64,000 nucleotides of DNA, from contig NZ_FNUC01000004.1 of the NCBI RefSeq assembly GCF_900106035.1, positions 1,240,001 through 1,304,000 on the forward strand, read 5' to 3'. Below are positions 16,622-25,955 of this stretch, one piece after another (position 1 is the stretch's first letter; each line of letters begins with the position of its first letter). Source of the DNA: Jiangella alba. Its GTDB lineage: Bacteria > Actinomycetota > Actinomycetes > Jiangellales > Jiangellaceae. Under the pieces are notes generated by a model. The model searched no databases and was not told where the DNA came from. It was given only the letters and a program-made list of their open reading frames with translations. The translations under genes were made by a program, and so were the position numbers.

Positions 16622-17461
16622 TCACTCGACCGGCCGCAGTGCGGCGGACACCCGGACCACGCCCGCGCCGTACCGCTCGTCCAGCTGCTCCTGCTGTCCG
16701 TCGGCGACGAACACGTCCAGCGTCACCTGGCCGCTGACGAGGTCGAGTGCGGTGGCGGGCACGCCGGGGCCGGCGGCGACGATCTCGTCCTGGATCGCGA
16801 TCAGCTCCTGCATGGTGCGCTCCGCCCCGGTGACGCAGAGCGGACCGCCCCAGAGGCCGCGCAGCGCGGTCTCGTGCCGCTCGAGGTCGCCGGTGAAGCT
16901 GAACGTGAGGATGTTGGGCCGGGCGAAACTGTCGATCCAGGTGCCGGCGAAGTCGGGCTGCGCGTACGCATAGTCCTCGGCCGCCGCGCGGCCCGCCTCG
17001 TTGGCGGTGGCGGCGTCGACGACGACCCAGCCGCCGGCCGGTGGCTCGCACGGCGGCGTGAAGTCGAGCACCGCGTCGTCGGGGAGCACCGGCGAGGTGG
17101 CGGCGCCGGACAGCGGCGGCTCGGTCAGCGTGAACGTGGTGCCGTCCCAGGTGCCCGTGACGGAGTAGAACCCCCAGGTGACGCCGTTGGCCGACTCGGC
17201 GTCGGGCGCCTGGTCCCAGTTCCAGCCGGCGATGTCGGGGCCGCCGCACTGCGGGGGATAGGACTCCGCCACCATGCTGCACAACTGCGGGCCGTGCCCG
17301 TAGCCCTCGAGGACGGTGAAGATCCCGGTGTAGAGCTGGCCGGAGTCGGCGGACGACGGGGCGTCCGACGGCGACGCGCTGCGTGGCGCCTCCTCATCGC
17401 CGCAGGCGGCGAGCAGCAGGGCCGCGACCGGCGCGGCGACGATCCACCCGAAGTGACGCAT
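16622..17461 (-). CDS. Lipoprotein with one copy of an unrecognised four-cysteine domain
   Basis: A 279-residue putative lipoprotein. I start it at ATG 17459-17461 because the product then begins MRHFGWIVAAPVAALLLAAC, a standard signal with lipobox LAAC (Cys20). After a Ser/Pro linker comes a ~235-residue domain marked by YTGIFTVLE, PPQCGGPDIAGWNWD, TGTWDGTTFTLTEPP, PPAGGWVVVDAATA, FTGDLERHE and GGPLCVTGAER, ending in VRVSAALRPVE. The neighbouring gene carries two more copies, including the four cysteines at matching places, suggesting two disulfides in an exported protein. I do not recognise the domain. Start-region sequences of the two genes are also nearly identical (ACGCATGCCACTTGGACG against ACGCATGTCACTAGGACG), a sign of tandem gene duplication. 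Confidence 0.85.
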   Translation of the reverse strand: MRHFGWIVAAPVAALLLAACGDEEAPRSASPSDAPSSADSGQLYTGIFTVLEGYGHGPQLCSMVAESYPPQCGGPDIAGWNWDQAPDAESANGVTWGFYSVTGTWDGTTFTLTEPPLSGAATSPVLPDDAVLDFTPPCEPPAGGWVVVDAATANEAGRAAAEDYAYAQPDFAGTWIDSFARPNILTFSFTGDLERHETALRGLWGGPLCVTGAERTMQELIAIQDEIVAAGPGVPATALDLVSGQVTLDVFVADGQQEQLDERYGAGVVRVSAALRPVE

Positions 17462-17506
17462 GCCACTTGGACGGCGCCGGCGGTCGCGACGTTCCGGCGC
17501 CACGCG

Positions 17507-19102
17507 TCAGTCCACCGGCTTCAGCAGAGCTTCGACCCGTACCAGGCCTGGCCCGTACTCCTCGTCGAGCCGCTCCTGCAGGCCGTCGTCGACGATCACC
17601 TGGATCCACACCGTGTTGGCCGGTGACTCGACCGTCCAGGCGAGGGCGTCGTGCGTGGCCGCGATCTCGGCGCCGGTCGCCTCCATCTCCTGCTGGCTGC
17701 GCGCGGCCTGGCTGACGCAGATGGCGCCGCCGTAGAGGCTCCGTAGCGCAGCTTCGTGGGTGGCGAGGTCGCCGGTGAACCGGAAGTTCACGATGATCTC
17801 CGCCGGCGCTGTCGCCGACCTGTCCTCGGGGGCGACGTGGCGGTCCAGCCATGAGTCGACATAGCCGGGCGCAGCCAGGGCGTACGCGTGGGCGCGGTCG
17901 AAGTCGGCCGCGTGCGTCAGCGCGCCGTCGAGGATCGCCCAGCCACCCGGCGGCGTCGGGCAGGAGGTGTCGAAGCGCTGGTTCAGATCCTCCGGCGGGC
18001 TGGCCAGTGGCGGTGGCTCGGCCGGCGCGGTGAGGGTCAGCGCGGTGCCGTCCCAGGTCCCCTCGATCCGGTAGTCGCCCCAGGTCACGCCGGCGGACGA
18101 CTCCTCTCCACGCACGTCGTCCCAGGACCAGCCGCGCAGCTCGAACCCCCCGCCGCAGCCGGGTGGATAGGACTCCATGACCATCGAGCAGGCGTTCACG
18201 TCGCCGTCGCGTGACTCGATGACGGTGAACGTGCCCGCGTAGACCGTCGGCGCGTCGTCGGGCGGCACCGGCCGCAGCGAGGCGGTCACCCGGACGGTGC
18301 CGGGGCCGTACTCGTCGTCGAGGCGGTCCTGCAGGCCGTCGTCGATCAGGGCCTGGACGTCGACCACGTTCTCCTGCTGCATCACGGCGGCGGAGAAGAT
18401 GCCGTGCTTGCCGGCCAGCTCCGCCTGGATCTCCTCCAGCCGGGCCTGTGGGTGCCGGGCCTCGGTGACGCAGAGCGCGCCGCCCCAGACGGCGCGCAGC
18501 TCCGCCTCGCGCGCGGCGAGTTCGCCGGTGAAGGTGATGTTGAGGATCGCCGCCACCGCTGCCTCCGGTGGTGGCGGGTCCGGCGGCTGCTCCACCTCGC
18601 GGTCGACCCAGAGGCCGCCGTAGCCGGGCAGCGTCGCGGCGTAGTCCCCGACGGCGGCGAGCGCCTCGGTGCTCGCGGTGGCGGGGTCGACGAACACCCA
18701 GCCGCCGGGCGGAACCGGGCAGGGCGTGGAGAGATCGGGGCCGGGTGGCTGCGGCTGCCGGCCGGACGGCTCGGCCGGGCCCGGCGGGGCGGTCAGCGTG
18801 AACTCGGAGCCGTCGAACGTGCCGGTGACCTGGTAGTCGCCCCACCTGACGCCGTCGACGGACTCGTGCTCGACGTCGGCCCAGTCCCAGTTCGGGATGT
18901 CCGGCCCGCCGCACTGCGGCGGCAGGCTCAGGAGGGTGCCGCCGGCACAGAGTTGCGGCCCGTGCTCGGCACTCTCGAGGACGGTGAACGTGCCGGTGTA
19001 GCGCGGCTCCGGCGTGGTGGCGGACCCGCCCGGCTCGGCGTCGGCGGCCGTGCACGCCGTCAGCCCGACGACGACGCCCGCCAGCCACCCCCTGTGACGC
19101 AT
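17507..19102 (-). CDS. Lipoprotein with two tandem copies of the same four-cysteine domain
   Basis: A 531-residue putative lipoprotein: signal MRHRGWLAGVVVGLTAC with Cys17 as the lipidation site, then two copies of the domain seen in the next gene downstream. Copy 1 spans about residues 35-277 and copy 2 about 284-531. Shared signatures include YTGTFTV/YAGTFTV, PPQCGG/PPGCGG, TGTFDGSEFTLTAPP/EGTWDGTALTLTAPA, PPGGW, FTGELAARE/FTGDLATHE, WGGALCV/YGGAICV and DDGLQDRLDDEYGPG/DDGLQERLDEEYGPG. Four cysteines per copy are conserved. ATG at 19100-19102. It precedes the single-domain paralogue by 45 bp on the same strand. Function unknown; repeat architecture suggests binding rather than catalysis. 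Confidence 0.85.
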   Translation of the reverse strand: MRHRGWLAGVVVGLTACTAADAEPGGSATTPEPRYTGTFTVLESAEHGPQLCAGGTLLSLPPQCGGPDIPNWDWADVEHESVDGVRWGDYQVTGTFDGSEFTLTAPPGPAEPSGRQPQPPGPDLSTPCPVPPGGWVFVDPATASTEALAAVGDYAATLPGYGGLWVDREVEQPPDPPPPEAAVAAILNITFTGELAAREAELRAVWGGALCVTEARHPQARLEEIQAELAGKHGIFSAAVMQQENVVDVQALIDDGLQDRLDDEYGPGTVRVTASLRPVPPDDAPTVYAGTFTVIESRDGDVNACSMVMESYPPGCGGGFELRGWSWDDVRGEESSAGVTWGDYRIEGTWDGTALTLTAPAEPPPLASPPEDLNQRFDTSCPTPPGGWAILDGALTHAADFDRAHAYALAAPGYVDSWLDRHVAPEDRSATAPAEIIVNFRFTGDLATHEAALRSLYGGAICVSQAARSQQEMEATGAEIAATHDALAWTVESPANTVWIQVIVDDGLQERLDEEYGPGLVRVEALLKPVD

Positions 19103-19148
19103 GTCACTAGGACGGGCGACGCGCGCGGGAGGTTCCCGGCGAAACGGG

Positions 19149-19745
19149 TCAGGTCTGCTGGATCAGCGACATCGCGTGCTCGACCAGCGTGACGAGCACC
19201 ACCTTGACCGACTCGCGGTCGCGCGCGTCGGTGACGACGAACGGGACCTCGGGGCCGACCTGCAGGGCGTCGCGGACGTCCTCGACGTCGTGCTCCTGGA
19301 TGCCGTTGAACGCGTTGAGCGCGACGACGAACGGGATGCCGCGCTGCTCGACGTAGTCGATGGCGCCGAAGCAGTCGGCCAGGCGGCGGGTGTCGACGAG
19401 CACGACCGCGCCGATGGCGCCGCGGGTGATGTCGTCCCACATGAACCAGAACCGGTTCTGGCCCGGCGTGCCGAACAGGTACAGCACGAGGTCGTCGGCC
19501 AGCGTGATGCGGCCGAAGTCCATGGCGACGGTCGTGGTGCGCTTCTCGGGCAGCATGGAGAGGTCGTCGACGCTGGTCGAGGCCTCGGTCATCAGTGCCT
19601 CGGTACGCAGCGGCTCGATCTCGCTGACCGCGCCGACGAACGTCGTCTTGCCCACGCCGAAACCGCCGGCCACGACGATCTTGACCGACAGCGCGTCTTG
19701 GTCGGCCTGTGTGCCGCCAGACACCTCAGAGTCGACGAAGGCCAT
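19149..19745 (-). CDS. cvnD: Conservon GTPase CvnD
   Basis: A 198-residue Ras-like small GTPase of the actinomycete conservon type. Walker A is GGFGVGKTT at 27-35, the switch 2 region reads LYLFGTPGQNRFWFMWDDI (the DxxG position is occupied by FGTPGQ), and the base-recognition loop is VALNAFNG. It acts with CvnA, B and C as a membrane-associated, heterotrimeric-G-protein-like complex that tunes development or secondary metabolism in Streptomyces. ATG at 19743-19745 with AAAGGGTGAGGG. Its first 20 bases overlap the end of cvnC, so translation is coupled. It is the last gene of the cvnABCD operon. Confidence 0.95.
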   Translation of the reverse strand: MAFVDSEVSGGTQADQDALSVKIVVAGGFGVGKTTFVGAVSEIEPLRTEALMTEASTSVDDLSMLPEKRTTTVAMDFGRITLADDLVLYLFGTPGQNRFWFMWDDITRGAIGAVVLVDTRRLADCFGAIDYVEQRGIPFVVALNAFNGIQEHDVEDVRDALQVGPEVPFVVTDARDRESVKVVLVTLVEHAMSLIQQT

Positions 19746-20088
19746 CCCTCACCCTTTCCAGCACGCTCAGATTACGAGCCGGCTCCTCGGAGCCGGCGAA
19801 CGCCGCATGCGGGTCAGCGACCCGCACCAGTCCTTCGGTCTCGAGGTCCGCGACGAGCACGCGGGCCACACCGAGTGGCATCGAGACGATTGCGGCCACC
19901 TCGGCCACGGACCGTGGCGAGTGGCACAGCCGGAGGATCCGCTCCCGTTCCGGCTCCGGGTCGGAGCCGTTGGTGCGGCCGTCCTTCGTGGTGGAGACGA
20001 GGGCCTCGATGGCGATGTCCTGCACCGGGCGCGTGCGCCCACGCGTCGCAAGATACGGCCGTACCCTCCGGCCGTCAGGTGCCGGCAT
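19726..20088 (-). CDS. cvnC: Conservon DUF742 protein CvnC
   Basis: A 120-residue DUF742 protein. The N-terminus RRVRPYLATRGRTRPVQDIA and the winged-helix-like segment SVAEVAAIVSMPLGVARVLV followed by DLETEGLVRV are the family signature. In conservons it is thought to sit between the roadblock protein and the GTPase. ATG at 20086-20088 has the strong site GGAGGTAACG. It overlaps cvnD by 20 bp and follows cvnB by 86 bp. No DNA-binding role is proven for the family. Confidence 0.95.
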   Translation of the reverse strand: MPAPDGRRVRPYLATRGRTRPVQDIAIEALVSTTKDGRTNGSDPEPERERILRLCHSPRSVAEVAAIVSMPLGVARVLVADLETEGLVRVADPHAAFAGSEEPARNLSVLERVRDGLRRL

Positions 20089-20174
20089 CGTTACCTCCAG
20101 ACCATCGTCGGATCGCGGATCTGCGCGGTGCTGACCCGATCCCTACCACATCCGGCGCTCGTGCACGTCGATTC

Positions 20175-20570
20175 TCACCCGACCCGGGTGGCCGGGTTGA
20201 GTACGGCGCCCACGCGTTCGACGAGCAGCGCCATCTCGTAGCCCACCTGACCGAGGTCGGCGGTGGAGGCTGCCAGCACGGCCAGGTGCGCGCCGTCGCC
20301 GACCGCCATGACCAGCAGGAAGCCGTTGCTCATCTCTACCAGGGTCTGCTGGACCTCGCCCGCGCCCAGGATCAGCGAAGCGCCGACCGTGAGGCTGGCC
20401 AGTCCGGACACCACCGCAGCGAGCTGCTCGCCGCGTTCACGCGGCATGCCCGTGGAGCCGGCCAGGTGCAGACCGTCGGCGGATACCACGACCGCGTGCG
20501 CGGCGCCAGTGGTGCGGTCGACGAAACGGTCGAGCAGCCAGCCGAGCTCGTCGCTGGAGGCGTTGGTCAC
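20175..20570 (-). CDS. cvnB: Conservon roadblock/LC7 protein CvnB
   Basis: A 131-residue roadblock/LC7-domain protein, a likely activator or scaffold of the CvnD GTPase. Diagnostic segments are ELGWLLDRFVDRTTGAAHAV, VVSADGLHLAGS, ERGEQLAAVVSGLASL and GFLLVMAVGDGAHLAVLA. I use GTG 20568-20570, which has AAGGAG and overlaps the cvnA stop by GTGA; the frame extends upstream to 20612 inside cvnA and that extension is rejected. Second gene of the cvn operon. Confidence 0.95.
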   Translation of the reverse strand: MTNASSDELGWLLDRFVDRTTGAAHAVVVSADGLHLAGSTGMPRERGEQLAAVVSGLASLTVGASLILGAGEVQQTLVEMSNGFLLVMAVGDGAHLAVLAASTADLGQVGYEMALLVERVGAVLNPATRVG

Positions 20571-23500
20571 GAATCGCTCCTTTCGGGGTCGCTGGGCCGC
20601 TTGGGTACCCAACCACCGGTTTCCTCCCGACCGCGCCCGACACCTCGCTGCAGGCTGGCCAGCGTCGAGGCAACGTTACTCGCGTCCTTGGCCGCCGCGG
20701 CAGGGCGTCGGGTCCGTTCGGTCTCGTTGAGCTCGCCGATGGAGCCGGGCACCAGCGAGGCGCCGCGGCGCCGCAGCGGCAGGCCGGACGCGCTGAGCGC
20801 GGGCTCGGCCTCCGCGACCGGCTCGGGCACCGGCGGCGGCGGCGCCGTCTCGCGGCTCGCCCAGCCCGAACCCACCGGCGGCGACGTCTGGATCGGCTCG
20901 GTGTCGCGCTGCCCGGCGCGGGCGCTGGCCGCCTCTTCGGCCGAGCGCAGCGCCTCGGCGGCGCGCCGCCAGCCTTCGTCGGCGGGACTGGACCAGTCGT
21001 CGGTGGACGACTCGCCGGACCGGCTGAACCAGGCGGAGGCGACGGAGTCGTAGATCGGCGAGTCGCTCTCCGGCAGCACCGGCTCGGGTGCGCGCAGCGA
21101 GGAGCGGGCGGCCGGCGCGGCGGGCTTGGCCGGTGGCGGGGCCGCCGGCGGGCGGATCTCGGGCCGCGGCTCCTGACGGGGCTCGCGGGTCGGCAGCGCC
21201 GAGCCGGTGCTGCCGTTGGTCAGCGGCTGCCGCCAGGCCTCGTCGGGCCGTGTGCCGTGGTCGGTGGTGACGCGACGCTCGCCGGTGTCGGTGAGGCGGC
21301 GCTCGCCGGTCTCGGCCGGCTTGTGCTCACCGGTGTCGGCGACGGCGTGCTCGCCGGTGTCGTAGCGGGTCTCGGCCGTGATGGGCGCGATGCGCGACTC
21401 GCCGGTGTCGGGACGCAGCCGCGACTCCTCCGGGCTGGGCCAGGTGGGCCGGCCGGCGTCCATGGTGGGCGCGGGCTCGGGCGTCGGCCGCGGCAGGTCG
21501 GACGCCTCGACCGGGATGCGGGTCTCGTCGGGACGCTCGCCGCGGCGGGGCAGCCCGGACGTGGCCGGCGCGGTGATCGACGGCAGCGACGGCGAGGAGT
21601 CGTCGCGGCGGAACGGCGCCGGGCTCGGGTCGAGGTTCCACGAGTCGTTCAGGCCACCGGCCGGCTGCGGCGCCGCCGGCTCGGCCGGCACCGGCGGGAT
21701 GACGCCCTCGCTGGTGTCGAGCGGGGAGAGGATGAGGTGCGCCGGGAGGTCGACCTGCGCGGCCGTGCCGCCCTCGGGCACCGGCTCGAGCCGCACCTGG
21801 ATGCCGTGCTTGGCGGCCAGGCGCGCGACCACGTAGAGGCCCAGCGTGCGGGACGCCGCGACGTCGATGTCACCGACGTTGCGCAGCCGCTCGTTCAGCT
21901 CCTCGAGCTGACCGGCCGGGATGCCCAGGCCGGAGTCGGTGACCTGCAGGCGCAGCCCGCCGCCGAGCAGCGGCTGGCTGGTGACCCGGACCGGCGTGGC
22001 CGGCGCGGAGAACTCGGTGGCGTTGTCGATCAGCTCGGCCAGCAGGTGGGCGATGTCGTCGACGGCGCCGGCGGTGATGAGGTCGGTCGGCATGACGCCG
22101 AACTTCACCCGCGGGTACTGCTCGACCTCGCCGACCGCGGTACGGACGACGTCGAGGACGCCGGCCGCGCTGGTGTGCTTGCGCATCTCCTCGACGCCGG
22201 CGAGGACCAGGAGGCTCTCGGCGTGCCGCCGGACGCGGGTGGCCATGTGGTCGATGCGGAACAGCGTGCTCAGCTGGTCGGGGTCGCGCTCGCGCTGCTC
22301 GAGGCCCTCGATCTCGCCGAGCTGGCGGTCGACCAGCGACTGGGTGCGGCGGGAGAGGTTGACGACGATGGTGTCGAGGTTCTGCCGCAGCAGCGCCTGC
22401 TCGGCGGCGACCCGGACGGCGGTGGAGTGGACGTCGTTGAACGCCGTGGCGACCTGGCCGATCTCGTCGCGACCCTCGGCCGTGACGGCGTCGGGGAGGT
22501 TGCGGGCGACCGCCGGGCCGTCCTTGTGCACCCGGTCGACCAGCGCCGGCAGCTGGGTCTGCGCGGTCTCGAGCGCCGAGGCGCGCAGCCGGCGCAGCGG
22601 GCCGATGATGGAGCGCGCCACGACGATGGCGAGGTAGACGGTGAGCGCCAGGACGGCGAGCACGCCGAGCGCGCTGAACAGCGCCGTGACGCGGGCGCTG
22701 TCAGTGCGGTCGGCCGCCAGCGCCAGCACGCTGTTGCCGGTGTCCTGCTGGATGTCGCGCAGGGCGTCGAGGCGCTGCGTCGACAGCTCCCACCACTGCT
22801 GCTTGTCGATGCGCGGCAGGGCGAAGTCGGAGATGTCGGTGCGGGCCTGGGCGAGCTCGCGGTTGGCGACGTAGATCTCGTTGGAGTAGATGCGCTGCTG
22901 CTCGGTGAAGCCGAGGGCGCGGAGGAACCGGCCGTCCAGCAGCATGGCCTGCTCGCCCTGCAGCGCCACGGCCTGGTCGCGATCGGCCTGCGAGGGCGCG
23001 ACCTCGGGCGTCATGAAGTAGGCGACGATGCCGCGCTCGAGCGACGCCGACTCGACCGCCTGGGCGACATCGGCCAGCGCCGAGATGCGGCGGGCCAGCG
23101 CGGGGTCCTCGGTGCCGGTGGCGGCGGCGGTGGCCAGCCGCTGCAGCACCTCGGCGAAGCGGTGGTAGCCGGCGGTGCCGCCGTCGTTGAAGGCCGGGTC
23201 CTTGGCGTCGCGCTGGATGCGGTAGTTCGACTCGTTCGTGGTGCCGCTGAGCCGGTCGACCTCGGTCTCGTACTGCTCGACCGCGGCCGCATAGGCGGAG
23301 CCGAGGTCGTCGCCGCGGTGCTCGTCGATCTCCGCGTTCAGGGCGGCGATGGCGGCGTCGGTGGCCTCGCGCGCGGTGTCGACCGACGCCGGCTCGGTGC
23401 CGCCGCCGTCCGCAAGGCCGGTGACGTCGCGTTCGTCCTGGACCGCCTGCAGCGCCTGCAGCGCCACCATGCCGACCTCGGCCAGGCTCTCGGTGCGCGA

Positions 23501-23770
23501 GGCGGACGAGGCGTCGTCGAGCGAGTTCTTGAAGAACAGGGTGCCGAGCACGAGCGTGCCGAGCAGCGGAAGAAGGACCAGTGCGGCGACGCGCGACCGG
23601 ACGCTGCGGTCGTGCAGGAAGGACTGCCAGAACGACCGCGAGCGCGCGCCGTCGCCATCCTTCGCGCGACCGGACTTCACGGCTGGGCGCTGGTCTGCAG
23701 GGCGCAGATTCGCGCGCGCCCGCTTCGTGGCGCCGTCGTTGCTACGGCGTCCTCGGGCGGTCCGCGTCAT
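20567..23770 (-). CDS. cvnA: Conservon sensor histidine kinase CvnA (nitrate/nitrite-sensor type)
   Basis: A 1067-residue membrane histidine kinase. A basic N-terminus leads to helix 1 (~61-80), an extracytoplasmic four-helix NIT-type sensor (~85-355), helix 2 (~362-385), a HAMP region (~386-450), a dimerisation segment (~455-530) and a HATPase domain whose N box includes LLAELIDNATEFSAP and whose G box includes TDSGLGIPAGQL. The ~350-residue C-terminal tail is disordered-looking and rich in Pro, Glu and Arg; around residues 790-860 it repeats the word DTGE or ETGE at least seven times. ATG at 23768-23770 with GGAAGGA. The end overlaps cvnB. No response regulator is adjacent, which is normal for conservons. 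Confidence 0.93.
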   Translation of the reverse strand: MTRTARGRRSNDGATKRARANLRPADQRPAVKSGRAKDGDGARSRSFWQSFLHDRSVRSRVAALVLLPLLGTLVLGTLFFKNSLDDASSASRTESLAEVGMVALQALQAVQDERDVTGLADGGGTEPASVDTAREATDAAIAALNAEIDEHRGDDLGSAYAAAVEQYETEVDRLSGTTNESNYRIQRDAKDPAFNDGGTAGYHRFAEVLQRLATAAATGTEDPALARRISALADVAQAVESASLERGIVAYFMTPEVAPSQADRDQAVALQGEQAMLLDGRFLRALGFTEQQRIYSNEIYVANRELAQARTDISDFALPRIDKQQWWELSTQRLDALRDIQQDTGNSVLALAADRTDSARVTALFSALGVLAVLALTVYLAIVVARSIIGPLRRLRASALETAQTQLPALVDRVHKDGPAVARNLPDAVTAEGRDEIGQVATAFNDVHSTAVRVAAEQALLRQNLDTIVVNLSRRTQSLVDRQLGEIEGLEQRERDPDQLSTLFRIDHMATRVRRHAESLLVLAGVEEMRKHTSAAGVLDVVRTAVGEVEQYPRVKFGVMPTDLITAGAVDDIAHLLAELIDNATEFSAPATPVRVTSQPLLGGGLRLQVTDSGLGIPAGQLEELNERLRNVGDIDVAASRTLGLYVVARLAAKHGIQVRLEPVPEGGTAAQVDLPAHLILSPLDTSEGVIPPVPAEPAAPQPAGGLNDSWNLDPSPAPFRRDDSSPSLPSITAPATSGLPRRGERPDETRIPVEASDLPRPTPEPAPTMDAGRPTWPSPEESRLRPDTGESRIAPITAETRYDTGEHAVADTGEHKPAETGERRLTDTGERRVTTDHGTRPDEAWRQPLTNGSTGSALPTREPRQEPRPEIRPPAAPPPAKPAAPAARSSLRAPEPVLPESDSPIYDSVASAWFSRSGESSTDDWSSPADEGWRRAAEALRSAEEAASARAGQRDTEPIQTSPPVGSGWASRETAPPPPVPEPVAEAEPALSASGLPLRRRGASLVPGSIGELNETERTRRPAAAAKDASNVASTLASLQRGVGRGREETGGWVPKRPSDPERSDS

Positions 23771-24095
23771 CGATGTTCCTTCCTCTGTCGTCCCCCATGG
23801 CCGCTCGCCTGTGAGCGACTCAGGCCCCTTCGTGGCCGCCGTCGTGCTCTGGGACGCACTCGCGCCGCTAGACGACGCTTGCTGCCCGGCAGCGTTCTGT
23901 CAATAGGCGACCGATGGGTGAAACACCTCAATCTGGCACACGATCCCACCGGAGCATGACGGAAATGGTAGACGAGCCACGTCAAACTGCCGCACCGGCG
24001 ACGGGATTCTCATCTGTGGGCGGACCAGTGATCATGGCTGGTGGCCCGTTCGGACGACCCGGGGGTCGTCCCAACGCCCGGTGCCCGGACGCGGC
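23771..24095. other. Intergenic region upstream of cvnA
   Basis: No credible gene. It should contain the cvnA promoter on the minus strand; the segment around 23905-23990 is AT-richer than its surroundings. I cannot assign -35/-10 boxes with confidence. Confidence 0.4.
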
Positions 24096-24125
24096 GGAGC
24101 CGGCACCCCGCGGGGCGCCGGCTCC
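24096..24125 (-). terminator. Strong hairpin terminator of ino1
   Basis: GGAGCCGGC at 24096-24104 pairs perfectly with GCCGGCTCC at 24117-24125, and the loop itself contains CCCCGCGGGG. It begins ~18 bases after the ino1 stop on the minus strand. Confidence 0.8.
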
Positions 24126-24143
24126 TCGCCACCCGTCGCCGGG

Positions 24144-25223
24144 TCAGCGCTCGATCTCACCGCGGATGAACTGCTCGACCTTCTCGCGGCAGACGTCGTC
24201 GGAGTACTGCTCCGGCGGCGACTTCATGAAGTAGGACGACGCCGACAGGATCGGCCCGCCGACGCCGCGGTCCATGGCGATCTTCGCCGCACGGAGCGCG
24301 TCGATGACGATGCCGGCCGAGTTCGGGGAGTCCCAGACCTCGAGCTTGTACTCCAGGTTCAGCGGGACGTCGCCGAAGTTGCGGCCCTCGAGCCGGATGA
24401 ACGCCCACTTGCGGTCGTCCAGCCACGCGACGTAGTCGGACGGGCCGATGTGCACGTTGCGCGGCTCGAGGCCGTCGACCAGCTGCGAGGTGACGGACTG
24501 CGTCTTCGAGATCTTCTTGGACTCCAGCCGCTCGCGCTCGAGCATGTTCTTGAAGTCCATGTTGCCGCCGACGTTGAGCTGGTAGGTCCGGTCGACGGTG
24601 ACGCCGCGGTCCTCGAACAGCTTGGCCAGCACGCGGTGCGTGATGGTGGCGCCGATCTGCGACTTGATGTCGTCGCCGACGATCGGCACACCCGCGGCGG
24701 TGAACTTGTCCGCCCACTCCTGGGTGCCGGCGATGAAGACCGGGAGGCAGTTGACGAAGCCGACGCCGGCGTCGATGGCGGCCTGCGCGTAGAACTTCGC
24801 GGCTTCCTCGGAGCCGACCGGCAGGTAGCAGACGAGGACGTCGACCTTGGCGGCCTTCAGCGCGGCGACGACGTCGACCGGCTCGCTCTCGTCCTCGACG
24901 ATCGTCTCGCGGTAGTACTTGCCCAGGCCGTCCAGCGTGTGGCCACGCTGCACGACGACCCCGGTGGGCGGCACGTCGCAGATCTTGATGGTGTTGTTCT
25001 CGCTGGCGCCGATCGCGTCGGCGAGATCCTGCCCGACCTTCTTGGCGTCGACGTCGAACGCGGCGACGAACTCGACGTCACGGACGTGGTAGTCGCCGAA
25101 CTGAACGTGCATCAGGCCGGGGACCTTCGTCGCCGGGTCGGCGTCACGGTAGTAGTGCACGCCCTGCACGAGCGAAGCGGCGCAGTTACCCACGCCGACG
25201 ATGCCAACACGAACCGAGCTCAT
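24144..25223 (-). CDS. ino1: Inositol-3-phosphate synthase
   Basis: A 359-residue enzyme that converts glucose 6-phosphate to inositol 3-phosphate with bound NAD, the first step toward mycothiol and phosphatidylinositol in actinomycetes. The NAD-binding [16 protein letters not shown] is at the N-terminus; [16 protein letters not shown] and [12 protein letters not shown] are family signatures and include active-site lysines and asparagines. Length is normal for the short actinobacterial form. ATG at 25221-25223 overlaps the padR stop (ATGA), so the regulator and enzyme form one operon, as in Mycobacterium and Streptomyces. A strong hairpin follows the stop. Confidence 0.96.
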   Translation of the reverse strand: MSSVRVGIVGVGNCAASLVQGVHYYRDADPATKVPGLMHVQFGDYHVRDVEFVAAFDVDAKKVGQDLADAIGASENNTIKICDVPPTGVVVQRGHTLDGLGKYYRETIVEDESEPVDVVAALKAAKVDVLVCYLPVGSEEAAKFYAQAAIDAGVGFVNCLPVFIAGTQEWADKFTAAGVPIVGDDIKSQIGATITHRVLAKLFEDRGVTVDRTYQLNVGGNMDFKNMLERERLESKKISKTQSVTSQLVDGLEPRNVHIGPSDYVAWLDDRKWAFIRLEGRNFGDVPLNLEYKLEVWDSPNSAGIVIDALRAAKIAMDRGVGGPILSASSYFMKSPPEQYSDDVCREKVEQFIRGEIER

Positions 25224-25867
25224 CGGCCGTTCTCTCCTTCGATTCCGGTGGGGGGCGCCGGTGGCTCACCGGACCCTGGGGTGGGCGTGGCGCCCATTGG
25301 CCTGCCGATCGAGCGCTGTTCGGCGCTGATCAGGTCGTCGAGCCACTTGACCTCGCGCTCGACCGACTCGAGGCCGTGCCGCTGGAGTTCCAGCGTGTAG
25401 GTGTCGAGTCGCTCTCGGGTGCGCGACAGTGCCGAGCGGAACTGGTCGAGCTTCTCCTGCAGCCGGCTGCGCCGGCCGATGAGGATCCGCATGCGGGTAT
25501 CGGCGTCGGCCCGGCCGAAGAACGCGAAGTGCACGCCGAAGTGCTCGTCGTCCCAGGCCGAGGGCCCGGTGTGTGCGAGCAGGTCGGCGAAGCGCTCCTT
25601 GCCCTCGGGCGTGAGCCGATAGGCGATGCGGGCACGGCGCCCGCTGCGGTGCGGGCCCGTCGTCACCAGCGTGTCGACGGGCTCGTCCTCGGCCAGGTAG
25701 CCCTGCCGCACCATCGCCTTCAGAGTCGGATACAAGGTGCCGTACGAGAACGCTCGCCCCCACCCCAGCAGCGAGTTCACCCTCTTGCGCAGCTCGTAGC
25801 CGTGCAGGGGCGCGTCGTGCAGCAGGCCCAGGATGGCCAGCTCCAACGCGTCTGCACGCTTGCCCAC
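25220..25867 (-). CDS. PadR-family transcriptional regulator of ino1
   Basis: A 215-residue protein. The N-terminal winged helix (~5-100) shows the PadR signature [20 protein letters not shown] and [13 protein letters not shown], and the C-terminal half (~115-190) has the helical dimerisation segment with many Arg and Leu residues. The tail is Pro-rich. GTG at 25865-25867 with GGGAG. It is coupled to ino1 by an ATGA overlap. A perfect 9-bp inverted repeat at 25899-25919, just before its start, is a good candidate for its own operator, so it probably controls itself and inositol synthesis. The effector is unknown. Confidence 0.92.
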   Translation of the reverse strand: MGKRADALELAILGLLHDAPLHGYELRKRVNSLLGWGRAFSYGTLYPTLKAMVRQGYLAEDEPVDTLVTTGPHRSGRRARIAYRLTPEGKERFADLLAHTGPSAWDDEHFGVHFAFFGRADADTRMRILIGRRSRLQEKLDQFRSALSRTRERLDTYTLELQRHGLESVEREVKWLDDLISAEQRSIGRPMGATPTPGSGEPPAPPTGIEGENGR

Positions 25868-25898
25868 GAGGTACGCTCCCTTGCATCATTGTCAGCTC

Positions 25899-25919
25899 GA
25901 TGTATCGAACCGATACATC
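25899..25919. promoter_or_regulatory. Probable PadR operator: GATGTATCG-AAC-CGATACATC
   Basis: A perfect 9-bp inverted repeat with a 3-base spacer, 32 bp upstream of the padR GTG. It contains ATGT and ACAT ends, as in known PadR operators. Position fits repression of the padR-ino1 promoter. Confidence 0.75.
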
Positions 25920-25955
25920 AGGACGATAGGACGTCTGGGGCTCGAACCGCAAGTG

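Noticed and set aside
21257-23959. Plus-strand open frame of 900 codons
   Set aside because: Antisense shadow of cvnA, which has clear sensor, HAMP and ATPase segments.
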